DNA from: Mesorhabditis belari
Lineage: Eukaryota > Nematoda > Chromadorea > Rhabditida > Rhabditidae
Length of the DNA stretch: 64,000 bases
Assembly (NCBI GenBank): GCA_958450365.1
Contig: CAUEEP010000511.1
Location: 1 to 64,000, forward strand
Direction of reading: 5' to 3'
Part shown: piece by piece, positions 52,528 to 63,213 of the stretch
How positions within the stretch are numbered: position 1 is the first letter of the stretch
How the letters are laid out: each line of letters opens with the position of its first letter
The notes under the pieces: generated by a model
The model's input: the letters and a program-made list of their open reading frames with translations, nothing else
Told to the model about the DNA's origin: nothing
Database searches by the model: none
Program-made: the position numbers and the translations under genes

Positions 52528-54776
52528 ATGGCAAGTGGACCGGCGGATAACAGCAATCTCTCGCAGATCTCTATCGATCCAACGGAGCTTATGATTCGGA
52601 TTCCGGTCATGGGTGTGGTGAGTCTGTTTGAAAAAAGCTATTAGTATTAAGTTGGTGCCGAGTGCTCAAGCGGAATGAACCGAACGATGGAATAGGTCTA
52701 CCAATAGGAATAGGTCTACCAATAGGAATAGGTCTACCAATAGGAATAGGTCTACGAATAGGAATAGGTCTACCAATAGGAAGAGGTCACTTGGAGGCTA
52801 ATTGTTTAGTAGGAAAGAGTGAACTTTTTGCTGCTTGTACTTTGTTAAACTTTAATCTGAGACAGACAGGATTCTGGCCCTGAGCCAACTTTTTACCCAA
52901 TTGCCTCAATTATTTTATATGAAGAAAAGAGTTGATTTGCTAAACTAGCGGACTTGGAATGAATTTCCAAGGAATAGCTCTTTTAGTTGGGCATTCTCGC
53001 AATCGTGTTCGCGGTCACCGGAATGATCGTCGTAAAGAAGAACCCGTTTCTCGCAGGTTTGTGAACTGAACAGGCTTTCAAGCTCTAGGCTTTCAAGCTC
53101 TAGACTTTCAAGCTCTAGGCTTTCAAGCTCTAGGCTTTCAAGCGGAAATTTTTTCCTGAATGCTTTCAGCTCTGATCTATTCTTCGCCGTCGTCGCATTG
53201 GGATTCACCCCAAAGGTTATTCGGTGAATTCCCTATATGAACGAGAGAAATCTAGCTTTTCCTTGGAGTGAACCGAATGATGGCTCTGGCGTTTAGTGGA
53301 ATGTATTATCGATTTTTCGAGAGGACGAGCGCCGTTCAGTATTGTCTGATGGCCGTTCACCCGTCGACGATTCTCACACTGATGTGGGCTCGTTGGTTGT
53401 TCCTTTGAGGTCGCTGAAAATTCTCCGTTTCAGTGAACTGTCACGCGACTTTCGACTCAACGACACTCGCCTTTTCCGCTCAGGCGCCGTGTAGTCGGAC
53501 GATGATTACGTGGCTGAATGTGAGTGTTTCTGGACAGGAAACGAAGGAACTTTGAGCTCAATTTTCGCCGACCTCTTCATCAGATAGGAAAGCTAGCTCA
53601 ATGACTAATCATCGACCTCAAAGTCGAGCATTGTCAAATTCCCTAATCTTCTTTAATATAAGAATCTAGAACGTTAAATTGAAGTGATTGGGAAAAATCT
53701 GACTTGTGGTTTCTCGCATCTTGATTAGAGGATTGATTAGAGGAAGCCAATGCTAATGCATGACAATGAAAGCGTTAGCGTTTAGCGTTAGCGTTTAGCG
53801 TTAGCGTTTAGCGTTACTTTGGCTACGTGTGTACTGGGTTCATTCTCTTCTTGGACGTCATATTTCTGATGATGGTCCGGCGACGGATGAAACGCCTGCA
53901 CGATGTGAATAGCCAACGGAAACAGGATGATTTCAAGAAGGAGTTCCGATTGGCGACACAGGTAAGCCCATCGACTGTAAGACAGGTAAGGCTGACTGTA
54001 AGACAGGTAAGCCTGACTCTAAGACAGGTAAGTCTGGCTGTAAGACAAGTAAGCCCATCGACTAGTCGACTTTCGGCTCTATCGACTAGTCGACCAATTC
54101 AGAAAGCATCATTTCGAAGATCGTCAGTATCGATGGAAACGAAATGTCGTATACTCAGTACGAAACGCTCCGTTTTCATCGATTATAACGATCTTTTGAA
54201 GTGGTGTTTGGTATAATTGGCCGGCACAGGTAAGCCCATCGACTAGTCGACTTTCGATACCGTGACTTTAATGAATCAATAATCATTTTCTATTTCACAG
54301 ATGGTGATCAACTCGGCGAATGTGGTCGTGAATGCCTCGCTGGCTTTGGCTGGCGGTTTCGGGTTTCGATTCGCGACGCCTCTCTCCTCATGGATCGCGT
54401 CAGTGGCCCGGTGGCAAGCTGTTTGCATCGTAGCCGGGTAGGATTTTGTAATAGCGAGATATGATGGTTTATCATTTTTCACACTTCTCAGATTGGTAAC
54501 AAAAATTCCGCAGCTTTCTAGTAATCTTGTAGCACTTGTGAAAGACAATCAGCACAGTGAAAGACAATCTATCCGGTTATCTGGAGCTTTCTGCGGGATA
54601 AATGCTTTCCAATTGTTTTTAAACAATGTAGTATGATTGCTAGATTGAATATTAAATATTAAAATTTCAGTCTCTCTTATACGATTCTTCTACGGGATCA
54701 AAAAAGGAGCCAACCAACGGTGGCCTCGGTTTTGACGAGTCCTCGATCGACCACAAAACCCATTGCATTGACATGA
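52528..54776 (+). CDS. 7TM chemoreceptor-like GPCR, possibly incomplete
   Basis: Predicted serpentine receptor. Exon 1 (52528-52617, MASGPADNSNL..IRIPVMGV), exon 2 (52987-53056, LGILAIVFAVTGMIVVKKNP, TM1), then NRMMALAFSGMYYRFFERTS near 53270-53390 (the NR motif after TM3, TM4), a Cys-bearing loop near 53432-53520, RYFGYVCTGFILFLDVIFLM near 53812-53960 (TM5, followed by RRRMKRL and EFRLATQ), MVINSANVVVNASLALAGGF from 54301 (TM6), and 54671-54776 (LSYTILLRDQKRSQ, TM7 and tail). It parallels the minus-strand receptor. TM2 and TM3 are not found between 53056 and 53270, and a donor (GTTGGT) is needed to avoid a stop near 53408, so it may be a pseudogene. Confidence 0.5.
52692..52790. repeat. 18-nt repeat (TAGGTCTACCAATAGGAA)
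   Basis: Five to six copies in the first receptor intron. Confidence 0.9.
53075..53145. repeat. 15-nt repeat (CTTTCAAGCTCTAGG)
   Basis: Five copies in a receptor intron. Confidence 0.9.
53768..53812. repeat. 13-nt repeat carrying the 3' splice site (GCGTTTAGCGTTA)
   Basis: Three to four copies of GCGTTAGCGTTTA, ending at the acceptor CGTTTAG|CGTTACTTTGGC. The unit contains the acceptor TTTAG itself. Confidence 0.75.
53955..54060. repeat. 20-nt repeat carrying the 5' splice site (ACAGGTAAG)
   Basis: The exon end ACACAG|GTAAG is followed by four or more copies of a TGTAAGACAGGTAAGCCTGAC-type unit, so several equivalent donors stand in tandem. Another CACAGGTAAGCCC with a GACTAGTCGACTTTCG tail recurs near 54226-54252. 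Confidence 0.8.
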
Positions 54777-55635
54777 ATTTGATAAATTTATCAATTTAGC
54801 TTGTGTGCATTGTAGCCTTTATTCATACACTACTAATACTAAAGCTAGCCTTTGTTGTAGGAGAGCCGAGTCGAAGGCCATGGAAGGCGAACGAGGGCAC
54901 ATTGGGGCGCATGGTAAAATATCTGTCTACTGTTCTGTCGTGGGTTGGGGCTTTTTGGTCAGTTTGGCCGAATCTCGCGACAGTGCCAATGGGCTGAGTT
55001 CGATTTTCTTTCGGCAGTGCACCAAGTAATAATAAAAGGAGGAGGAGAAGGAGCGGCATCCAGACTTCTGAATTCTCACGGAACACCAGCTTCAGACTGC
55101 CATTTATTTCGAGCTCTTGATTCAAGGGTTTCGTCGCCTTGTTTCGTTCGAGCTCCTTATCTCTCTAACTCTGGTTCCTTATCTCTCTAAATTTGGTTCC
55201 CTATCTCTTTAAATCTGCCTTGTCGGTAATGGCCAGAGTTACGTGTGAGGGTTTTTTGATTTTTTTTTCTCGAAAACTACTTTGAAAACTAGGAAAAAAT
55301 AGAACGGCATGCTCAGTTACAGTATTTACGGTGGTTCTACTCATCATCTAAAGTTTCAAATCAAATTCTATCAAATTCTATCAAATTCTATCAAATTCAG
55401 GTTCTCGAGTTCTCGGTGATTGGACACATGCAGACATGCACGATGATGCTATTCTTTCTTCGACTTCAATTCATCGCACCCGACGGTCACCCGCTGAAGA
55501 TTGGGAAAGGGTAGGCTTATTTGTCGCAAAATTTTCGACTGGGAGCGTGCTTTATCAAGCACTCTTATATCAAGCTTTATCAGTTTTAGCAGACATTCTT
55601 TGGTTTCTAAGACATTCGAGCCTTGATTTTAGCTA
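54777..55635. other. Intergenic, no gene seen
   Basis: Open frames near 54800-55190 overlap in several frames without splice logic. Short TTATCTCTCTAAATTTGGTT repeats near 55155-55215 are inverted relatives of 19590-19655, and TCAAATTCTA repeats occur near 55360-55395. Confidence 0.4.
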
Positions 55636-55797
55636 TAAATTCTCTTTGAATCTAATTGCATATGGAAACCTCACTATTTTAGAATCCAAAAAAGAAGAAT
55701 GCCTGAAGTTTTTCTACGATAAACTTTTTTTTGTTCCATTGACGAAGCCGAGAAATTGGTTAATAAATGTATTAAAGTATTATTAAAGTGAAATAAA
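55636..55797 (+). pseudogene. Copy of the last DUF1679-kinase exon and its 3' flank
   Basis: AATCTAATTGCATATGGAAA, the acceptor CTATTTTAG, and AATGCCTGAAGTTTTTCTAC match the kinase end at 18975-19110. The reading frame is shifted by an extra T-run and the stop is changed. Homology continues through the 3' flank (TTCGTTCGACAATTTGTATA; GTGACTTATAACTGCGTGAT) to about 56110. So a block of about 480 bp was copied about 36 kb away. Confidence 0.85.
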
Positions 55798-55929
55798 AGT
55801 CAAATTCGTTCGACAATTTGTATAAAAACATTGTGAATGCTTCGAAAGCTTTGTTTCACCGGCGAAATTCAGAAAAAAAAGTGACTTATAACTGCGTGAT
55901 ATGTGCCAGAACTAATCTCGAGAGCTAAG

Positions 55930-56125
55930 GGACCGCAATGATCTAGTTGACATTGACATTGACATTCAATTCAGTCGTTTCTAGTCTTTAAATCTTTATA
56001 GCTTCTTGCTTGATCAATAAAATCATTCAGCTATATTCGAGGGAAAATTACAGAGTCTTAAATTACGATAAACTAGCATTAAATGATCAAGAAAGATCTG
56101 ATTGATATCCAATTCAGCTGGCATA
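55930..56125. repeat. Dispersed about 180-nt unit
   Basis: Part of the duplicated kinase 3' flank: TCTTGCTTGATCAATAAAAT, ATTCAGCTATATTCGAGGGA and ATGATCAAGAAAGATCTGAT, as at 19245-19480 and 61010-61640. Confidence 0.75.
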
Positions 56126-56289
56126 GAAAATCACCGTGATTTTTGAGCTTTGAGACACGTTTTTTTTTTGCAGGTCAATAATGTTGTGTGTGCCTTTTGA
56201 AAAGAGAAGAGAACAAGATGGGGGTGGTCCATAAACAAACTGTAAAATTATTTCCTTTTCTTTATAATTTTTTATAATATAATTCTTTA

Positions 56290-57470
56290 TAAAGCAAGGA
56301 AAATTTTCTACTCTCGGGGATGGGTGTTTGGTGGGTGAGAGCGCCGAGAGCCGAGGACCACCCATCTTGTTCCCTTCTCTCCCCTTCTCTTCTCTTTCCT
56401 TCTCTTCCCTCCTCTTCCCTTCTCTTCTCTTCTCCTCTCTTCTCTTCTCTTCCCTTCCCTTCTCTTCCCTTCTCTTCGCTTCTCTTCCCTTCTCTTCTCC
56501 TCTCTTCTCTTCTCTTCTCCTCTCTTCTCTTCTCTTCTCTTCTCTTCTCTTCTCTTCGCTTCTCTTCCTTTCTCTTCCCTTCTCTTCTCTTCCCTTGTCT
56601 TCCCTTGTCTTCCCTTCTCTTCTCTTCCCTTCTCTTCCCTTCCCTTCTCTTCCCTTCCCTTCCCTTGTCTTCCCTTGTCTTCCCTTCTCTCCTCTCCTCT
56701 CCTCTCTTCACTCTCACCCACCAAACATCCATCCCCGAGAGTAGAAAATTTTCCAAAAAAATTTTTAAAATTTATATTTTGTTTATCTTTGTTTCATTTA
56801 TAACTTAAATTTATAAAAAAATATAGAAAATAATAAAAAAACCTGTTGAATGGCAGCTGTTGTAGTCGTTGGTCTTGATATTCTTGATAGACGGAATTAT
56901 GGATGCTCACAAGTACAAGAACATATTGGAGACTCAAATGCTCCTTGATTGCTCCTTGATCATGTACTTTGTGCTCGTCAACGGAAACGTCAACGGAAAC
57001 GTCAACGGAAACGGAAACGGAAACGAGTCTCCAATATGTTCTCGTACTTGTGAGCATCCATAATTCCGTCTATCAAGACTCAAATGCTCCTTGATTGCTC
57101 CTTGATCAACGACTACAACAGCTGCCATTCAAAAAAATTTTTTGATTATTTTGTATAAATTCAAGTTATAAATCAAAAAAGTTAAATAAAATATCAAATT
57201 AAAAAAATTTTTTGAAAATTTTAGACTCTCGGAGATGGGTGAGAGCGCTGAGAGGCGAGGACCACCCATCATGTTCTCCTCTTTTCAAAGCCCACACACA
57301 AATGGGGATGGGCGTTTGGTGGGTGAGAGCGCTGAGAGACGAGGGCCACCCATCATGTTCTCTTTTGGAAAGCCGCACACAGCAGAACAAAGTGGGTGCT
57401 CTTCGCCTCTCGGCGCTCTTACCCAACAAACACCCATTCCCAAGAGTCGAAAATTTTCAAAAATTTGTTG
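56290..57470. mobile_element. Inverted-repeat cluster with Tc1-like remnants
   Basis: CTCTCGGGGATGGGTG, GGTGGGTGAGAGCGC and GAGAGCGCTGAGAG occur several times in both orientations (56315, 56715, 57228, 57300, 57400-57445). GGCAGCTGTTGTAGTCGTT and TTGGAGACTCAAATGCTCC also occur as inverted copies (56850-56950 against 57030-57125), and again at 57474-57550. The frame MDAHKYKNILETQML recalls the Tc1 transposase region between the first and second Asp. I read this as a rearranged foldback derivative of a Tc1-type element. Confidence 0.55.
56365..56707. repeat. 340-nt polypyrimidine tract (TTCTC/TTCCC)
   Basis: Almost pure C/T: TTCTCTTCTC, TTCCCTTCTC, with a few G. It lies inside the inverted-repeat cluster. 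Long open frames on both strands are composition artefacts. Such tracts can form triplex (H-DNA). Confidence 0.95.
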
Positions 57471-57971
57471 AATGGCAGCTGTTGTAGTCGTTAGTCTTGA
57501 TAGGATGGATATTATGGATGCTCACAAGCACAAGAACATATTGGAGACTCAAATGATCATCCAGAGATCTCAACAGATCATCCAGACCTGTGGACATTCA
57601 TTAAAGAAATTCGAGGATTTTAACAAAAAATTGACAACAAGTTGGTTGAATACAATCAAAACGGCGTCAAGAAGACAGGTTTAAAAAAATGGACGCACAA
57701 AAGGCTTTATGCGAGCGTTGGGATGAATTTGTTGATGGGTTAGAAGATTTGACTGAGATTGCAAAAACTCTTTTGAAAGTTTGCATTTTTTAATTAGCTT
57801 CATTAGCTTTAACGCTTCACTTTAACGTTAAAGTTTGTTTTTTGCTCGATTTATATTTTGATTTACTTTGTTATGATGGTTATTAAGATTTTGATCAAAA
57901 ACATTGATAAACTTTTGTACTCAATTTGTAATGTTGTACCAGTGTTGATTGGATTGGAAGGTCGACATTGA
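57471..57971. other. Intergenic, no gene seen
   Basis: The left part holds the repeat copy MDAHKHKNILETQM; the rest (57560-57971) is AT-rich. A frame near 57690 reads MDAQKALCERWDEFVDGLED and could be an exon, but no partner was found. Confidence 0.35.
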
Positions 57972-58440
57972 CACTGAGTGTATTGGACAGTCAAATCAAA
58001 CGTTGACAGTCAAATCAAACGTTGATAGTAAAATCAAATGTTGACAGTCAAATCAAATGTTGACAGTCAAATCAAATGTTGACAGTCAAATCAAATGTTG
58101 ACAGTCAAATCAAACCTTGACAGTCAAATCAAATGTTGACAGTAAAATCAAACCTTGACAGTTAAATCAAATGTTGAGAGTCAAATCAAATGTTGATAGT
58201 AAAATCAAAAGTTGACAGTCAAATCAAATGTTGACAGTAAAATCAAAAGTTGACAGTCAAATCAAATGTTGACAGTCAAATCAAACCTTGACAGTCAAAT
58301 CAAACGTTGATAGTAAAATCAAACGTTGACAGTCAAATCAAACGTTGACAGTAAAATCAAACCTTGACAGTCAAATCAAACGTTGACAGTCAAATCAAAT
58401 GTTGACAAAAATCAAACATTGACAGTAAAATCAAAATTTC
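57972..58440. repeat. 19-nt satellite (GACAGTCAAATCAAATGTT)
   Basis: About 24 copies with small variants (AAACGTT, AAACCTT, AGTAAAATC). Confidence 0.92.
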
Positions 58441-59414
58441 CGGCGAAATGGGGGAGAAACCCGGTAAAAAGTGACCGTGACATTTTGGCACCAAAATATC
58501 GAATTTTGTCGAAGTCGAAAAGCACAAGTCGAATACGGTAAACTAGTGAAGAAAAAAAAGGGTGGCTAAAGCTATTTTGCGAGTTCTGTGAGAGGCGGTA
58601 ATGGACTCAATTGAAGTCGATGAAGGAGACGAAAAAAACGAACCGATGACAAGCAATAGGAAAAACGTGTGAGGTTTGTGGTTGGGCATCGGTTGTGATT
58701 GATGGAGGAGTTTCTGACGACACAAACATTCCACCACACTCATGCACCATTTGATAGGATCGTGGCTGATTTGGAGTACCTGGAAATTATTCTAGAAAGA
58801 TCTTCTTTTTCTAGAAAGATCATCTTCTTCTAGAAAGATCATCTTCTTCTAGAAAAATCATCTTTTTCCATATCAAACCATGTCGATGACAGTACATTGG
58901 CACAAATCCCAAAAGCAGCGAGTAGCTTGACGAGAGTTGCAGTCAATTGATCGACAGAATTTCAAGGACCACCAAAGCCTCTAACAAGCTATTCCAGTCA
59001 GTCTGTACACATTGTCAATATTCGACCGGGTACGACTTCTATTGTACAACTGCTTGCCGCACATCGGCGCGAAATAAGGCAAAAATGCGTTTTCTATCAG
59101 ATTTTTCTGGGAGTACCTTTTTTAGATGCGGAAAATTGTGCTGATTCCGAATCTGAAGGAATTTTTCAAATCCCTCTGGCAGAAATTTTTTAAATTTAGG
59201 TTTAGCGGTTTTTTGGTCATTTTGTATGGGAAATTTTGTGGTACCCTGCAGTTTAGGGCTCGTAACTCGACAACGAGGGTCTAGAACCAAAAACGAAGGG
59301 ATTAGTTTTATTCTAAAGACTCTTACGAACATTTTGATGCAAAAATCATCAAATTTGCTTTTTTTTTTGTCATCGTCATGACGTGTTCTTTTTTTCGCAC
59401 CTTCGCCTTTAAGC
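58441..59414. repeat. Intergenic with dispersed repeat copy
   Basis: 58795-58868 has four copies of TTCTAGAAAGATCATC. 59050-59325 matches the dispersed repeat near 31060-31345. No supported gene. Confidence 0.55.
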
Positions 59415-60025
59415 AATTCGTCAAGCACGTCAAGCACGTCAAGCACGTCAAGCACGTCAAGCACGTCAAGCACGTCAAGCACGTCAAGCACGTCAAGCAC
59501 GTCAAGCACGTCAAGCACGTCAAGCACGTCAAGCACGTCAAGCACGTCAAGCACGTCAAGCACGTCAAGCACGTCAAGCACGTCAAGCACGTCAAGCACG
59601 TCAAGCACGTCAAGCACGTCAAGCACGTCAAGCACGTCAAGCACGTCAAGCACGTCAAGCACGTCAAGCACGTCAAGCACGTCAAGCACGTCAAGCACGT
59701 CAAGTACCTCAAGCACGTCAAGCACGTCAAGCACGTCAAGCACGTCAAGCACGTCAAGCACGTCAAGTACCTCAAGCACGTCAAGTACCTCAAGCACGTC
59801 AAGTACCTCAAGCACGTCAAGCACGTCAAGTACCTCAAGCACGTCAAGCACGTCAAGCACGTCAAGCACGTCAAGCACGTCAAGCACGTCAAGCACGTCA
59901 AGCACGTCAAGTACCTCAAGCACGTCAAGCACGTCAAGCACGTCAAGCACGTCAAGCACGTCAAGCACGTCAAGTACCTCAAGCACGTCAAGTACCTCAA
60001 GCACGTCAAGTACCTCAAGCACGTA
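59415..60025. repeat. 9-nt satellite (GTCAAGCAC), open in several frames
   Basis: About 67 copies of GTCAAGCAC with interspersed CTCAAGTAC variants in the right half. The period of nine leaves long spurious frames on both strands (K-H-V repeats on plus; L-D-V and C-L-T repeats on minus). Confidence 0.95.
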
Positions 60026-60194
60026 ATCACATTTTATCAGCAATTTACAGAAACGATAAACTCCTTAAATTATTGTCCGTTTCCTGTCATCAATTTGCGG
60101 CTAACAGTTTTGTGAAATTTGTGTATTCTTTTTCGCTTCTTTTGCCAAATACAAAAATTTTTTATTCACTTTCTTACACAAAATATGATTTATT

Positions 60195-63100
60195 TTATAT
60201 TAATAAACTTTGATTTTCATTTGAAAGGCCTCGAGTTTTACAGAGAAAACGGGCAAATGTGTATGATGGATTGGTAAAATCCCAAAATTTCTCATTACAA
60301 GATTCATCGTTGCTCATCTTAAAGAGAAATGTTTCAAATAAAAGCACAACACTTACCAGCCATGGATATTGATCTCCCCCAAAGGAGGGATGGGCTCCAA
60401 TATAATCGTCTTTTGATCCATCCGTCCAATAGCCTGTTCCGAGCGTTCCATTCCCATTATAGCCAATCCAGACACGTTGATAGTAACAAGGAATTTGATC
60501 GGGAGCCGCATAGATCAGATCGCTCACATTTGACGAGATCAGTTCTAAAAGTAAATAAACGGAGTTGTGTTCAATTGAATTGAAAAGCTGAATCGCTTTG
60601 TGGAGAAGCTGAATCGCTTTGTGGAGAAGCTGAATCGCTTTTTGGAGAAGCTGAATCGCTTTTTGGAGAAGCTGAATCGCTTTGTTTCAGCTGAATCGCT
60701 TTGTGGAGAAGCTGAATCGCTTTGTGGAGAAGCTGAATCGCTTTGTTTCAGCTGAATCGCTTTGTGGAGAAGCTGAATCGCTTTGTGGAGAAGCTGAATC
60801 GCTTTGTTTCAGCTGAATCGCTTTGTGGAGAAGCTGAATCGCTTTGTTTCAGCTGAATCGCTTTGTTTCAGCTGAATCGCTTTGTTTCAGCTGCATCGCT
60901 TTGTCAACAAATTGAAAAGTTTATAATTATGATGGGTAAGACACATAAAACCTCTCTTCTAGTCAAGGGAATACATCCAGTGGTTGTCGGGTAACCAATT
61001 AATATTAAATGTATTAAATGATCAAGAAAGATCTGATTGATATGATTCAGCTGTTTCTAGTCTTTAAATCTTTGTAGCTTCTTACTTGATCAGTAAAATC
61101 ATTCAGCTATCTTCGAGAGGAAATGACAGAATCCTGTAAACTAGCATTAAATGATCAGACATTAAATGATCAGACATTAAATGATTAGGCATTAAATGAT
61201 CACTGGCATTAAATGATCAAGCACTGGCATTAAATGATATCCAATTCAGCCATTACAAGTCTCAAAATCATCAAAGCTTCAAAATTGATCAGTAAAATCA
61301 TTCAGCTAATCCAGAAATTAGCAAAATCCCAGTTTACAGTAGACTAGCATTAAATGATCAAGAAAGATCTGATTGCTATCCAATTCAGCTGTTTCTAGTC
61401 TCTAAATCTTCACAGCTTCTTGCTTGATCAGTAAAATCCTTCAGTTATATTCAAAGGGAAATGACAGCGTCTCAGTTTACAGTAAACTAGCGTTAAATGA
61501 TCAAGAAACATTTGATTGATGTCCAATTCAGCCATTCCATATCTCGAAATCATCAAACGTTCAAAATTGTTCAGCAAAACCATCCAGCTACTCCAGAAAT
61601 CAGTAAAATCAGTTCAGTTCACGGTAACGATTTGAAATGACCCCAAAAATAGGGAAAATTTGCCCAAACTGCTTTTAAAATATTAAAAAATTTGAAAGTT
61701 CAAACCAAAAACAAAATCATCCTCCGGTTTCGAGTGAATCGAGACCAAATTTGCTCCCATTCGTTGACAACTCGTGTTGGCAGCCAGCCAGTTATAGAGT
61801 TTCCAACGGCTACCTTCTAAGGTGAAATTCTGAAAGAAAATTTTAGAAGAGCTATTTTCTCCGTAACCTGTAAATAGTAGCAAAAAGTTGTATTCGAATT
61901 GTACACCCAACCATTCGAGCAACGGGGATCTGGTTGAGAAGTGCTCTTGATAGTAGTGATTGGATTATTCGTAGACAGTGAGGCTAAAAATGAGGTAAGG
62001 TAGTGAGGCAGTGAGGCTAAAAATGAGGTAAGGTAGTCGGGCAGTGAGGCTAAAAATGAGCTAAGCTAGTGAGGCTAAAAATGAGGTAAGGCAGTGAGGC
62101 TAAAAATGAGGTAAGGCAGTGAGTCAGTGAGGCTAAAAATGAGGTAAGGCAGTGAGGCTAAAAATGAGGTAAGGCAGTGAGTCAGTGAGGCTAAAAATGA
62201 GGTAAGGCAGTGAGGCTAAAAATGAGGTAAGGCAGTGAGTCAGTGAGGCTAAAAATGAGGTAAGGCAGTGAGGCTAAAAATGAGGTAAGGCAGTGAGTCA
62301 GTGAGGCTAAAAATGAGGTAAGGCAGTGAGGCTAAAAATGAGGTAAGGCAGTGAGTCAGTGAGGCTAAAAATGAGGTAAGGTAGTGAGGCTAAAAATGAG
62401 GTAAGGCAGTGAGTCAGTGAGGCTAAAAATGAGGTAAGGCAGTGAGGCTAAAAATGAGGTAAGGCAGTGAGTCAGTGAGGCTAAAAATGAGGTAAGGTAG
62501 TGAGGCAGTGAGGCTAAAAATGAGCTAAGGCAATGAGGCAGTGATGCTAAAATCATCCAACCCACCACATGATGGCGTTTTGCAGACGAAACGTGGATAT
62601 TGTCCATAGGGGGGAGACCAAGTCCAAAAGTTCGAGCCACACGGTACATCATTCCTCATCGTTAACGAGCGATCATTTAAAAGACTCTCTCACGTAGCAA
62701 CTTACCATCCATGCAAAAGGATCCGAACCGGGATAGCCTGCAAAATAGTCATCTCTCGATCCATCGGTCCAATTTCCTGTCCCAAGCGTTCCATTCCCAT
62801 AATAACCAATCCACACCCATGGTGCGACGTCACAGAAATATCCGGCATCGAGCACATTCGAGGAGATCAACTCTGAAGATCATGGATTGAAGACCTTGGA
62901 AAAACTCAAACCATAGACAAATTGATCCTCATCTTTTGAGTGAATGGAGACCAAATGTGCCCCCATTTGTTGACAAAGCGACTCAGCTTCCGTCCAGTTG
63001 CGAGTTTCAAGAGAAACGTTATTCACGAAAGTAAAATTCTAAGAAAAACCCATAAACCCATAAATACTCACTCAAACCAACCTGTAAATAGTAGTAAAAG

Positions 63101-63203
63101 GTTGTATTCGGATTGTACACCCAACCATCCGGACAAACAGCTGAAGGAGTCGTAGTGATCGGAGTCGTGATGCTCGGAGTCTTGCTTGTCGTTGAGGCTG
63201 AAC
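60195..63203 (-). CDS. C-type lectin-like secreted protein with two CTLDs (5' end missing)
   Basis: Two tandem C-type lectin domains on the minus strand. CTLD1 exons: 63203-63082 (Thr-rich linker, then VCPDGWVYNPNTTFYYYLQ), 63039-62912 (NWTEAESLCQQMGAHLVSIH), about 62871-62708 (WVWIGYYGNGTLGTGNWTDG), about 62665-62575 (CGSNFWTWSP..YPRFVCKTPSC). CTLD2 exons: about 61979-61869 (PRCSNGWVYNSNTTFCYYLQ), about 61831-61690 (NWLAANTSCQRMGANLVSIH), about 60541-60355 (RVWIGYNGNGTLGTGYWTDG), and a last exon of about 60310-60195 (FWDFTNPSYTFARFLCKT). WIGL-type and WTDG motifs are present; the QPD/EPN sugar-binding and WND motifs are not seen, so Ca-dependent sugar binding is doubtful. The signal peptide exon lies beyond the inserted transposon at 63214. 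Confidence 0.8.
60590..60905. repeat. 21-nt satellite (TGAATCGCTTTGTGGAGAAGC)
   Basis: About 16 copies with two spacer forms (TGGAGAAGC and TTTCAGC), in a lectin intron. Confidence 0.92.
61010..61640. repeat. Dispersed about 180-nt unit, about four copies
   Basis: Repeated CAATTCAGCTGTTTCTAGTC, CTTCTTGCTTGATCAGTAAA and CATTAAATGATCAAG, the same family as near 19250 and 55940, inside a lectin intron. Confidence 0.8.
61979..62550. repeat. About 25-nt satellite whose unit contains the lectin 3' splice site
   Basis: More than 20 copies of GTGAGGCTAAAAATGAGGTAAGGCA. On the coding (minus) strand the unit reads CCTTACCTCATTTTTAG|CCTCACTG, the acceptor of the CTLD2 first exon. The real exon follows the last copy (acceptor at about 61979). 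So the array is a tandem amplification of an intron-exon boundary. Confidence 0.85.
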
Positions 63204-63213
63204 TCAAAGACTA

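Noticed and set aside
56262..56808. Lys/Glu/Arg-rich and Ser/Leu/Phe-rich long frames
   Set aside because: Polypurine/polypyrimidine composition effect.
59039..60115. 334-codon minus-strand and 245-codon plus-strand frames of short residue repeats
   Set aside because: Both are products of the GTCAAGCAC satellite, whose period is a multiple of three. No codon-use or splice support.
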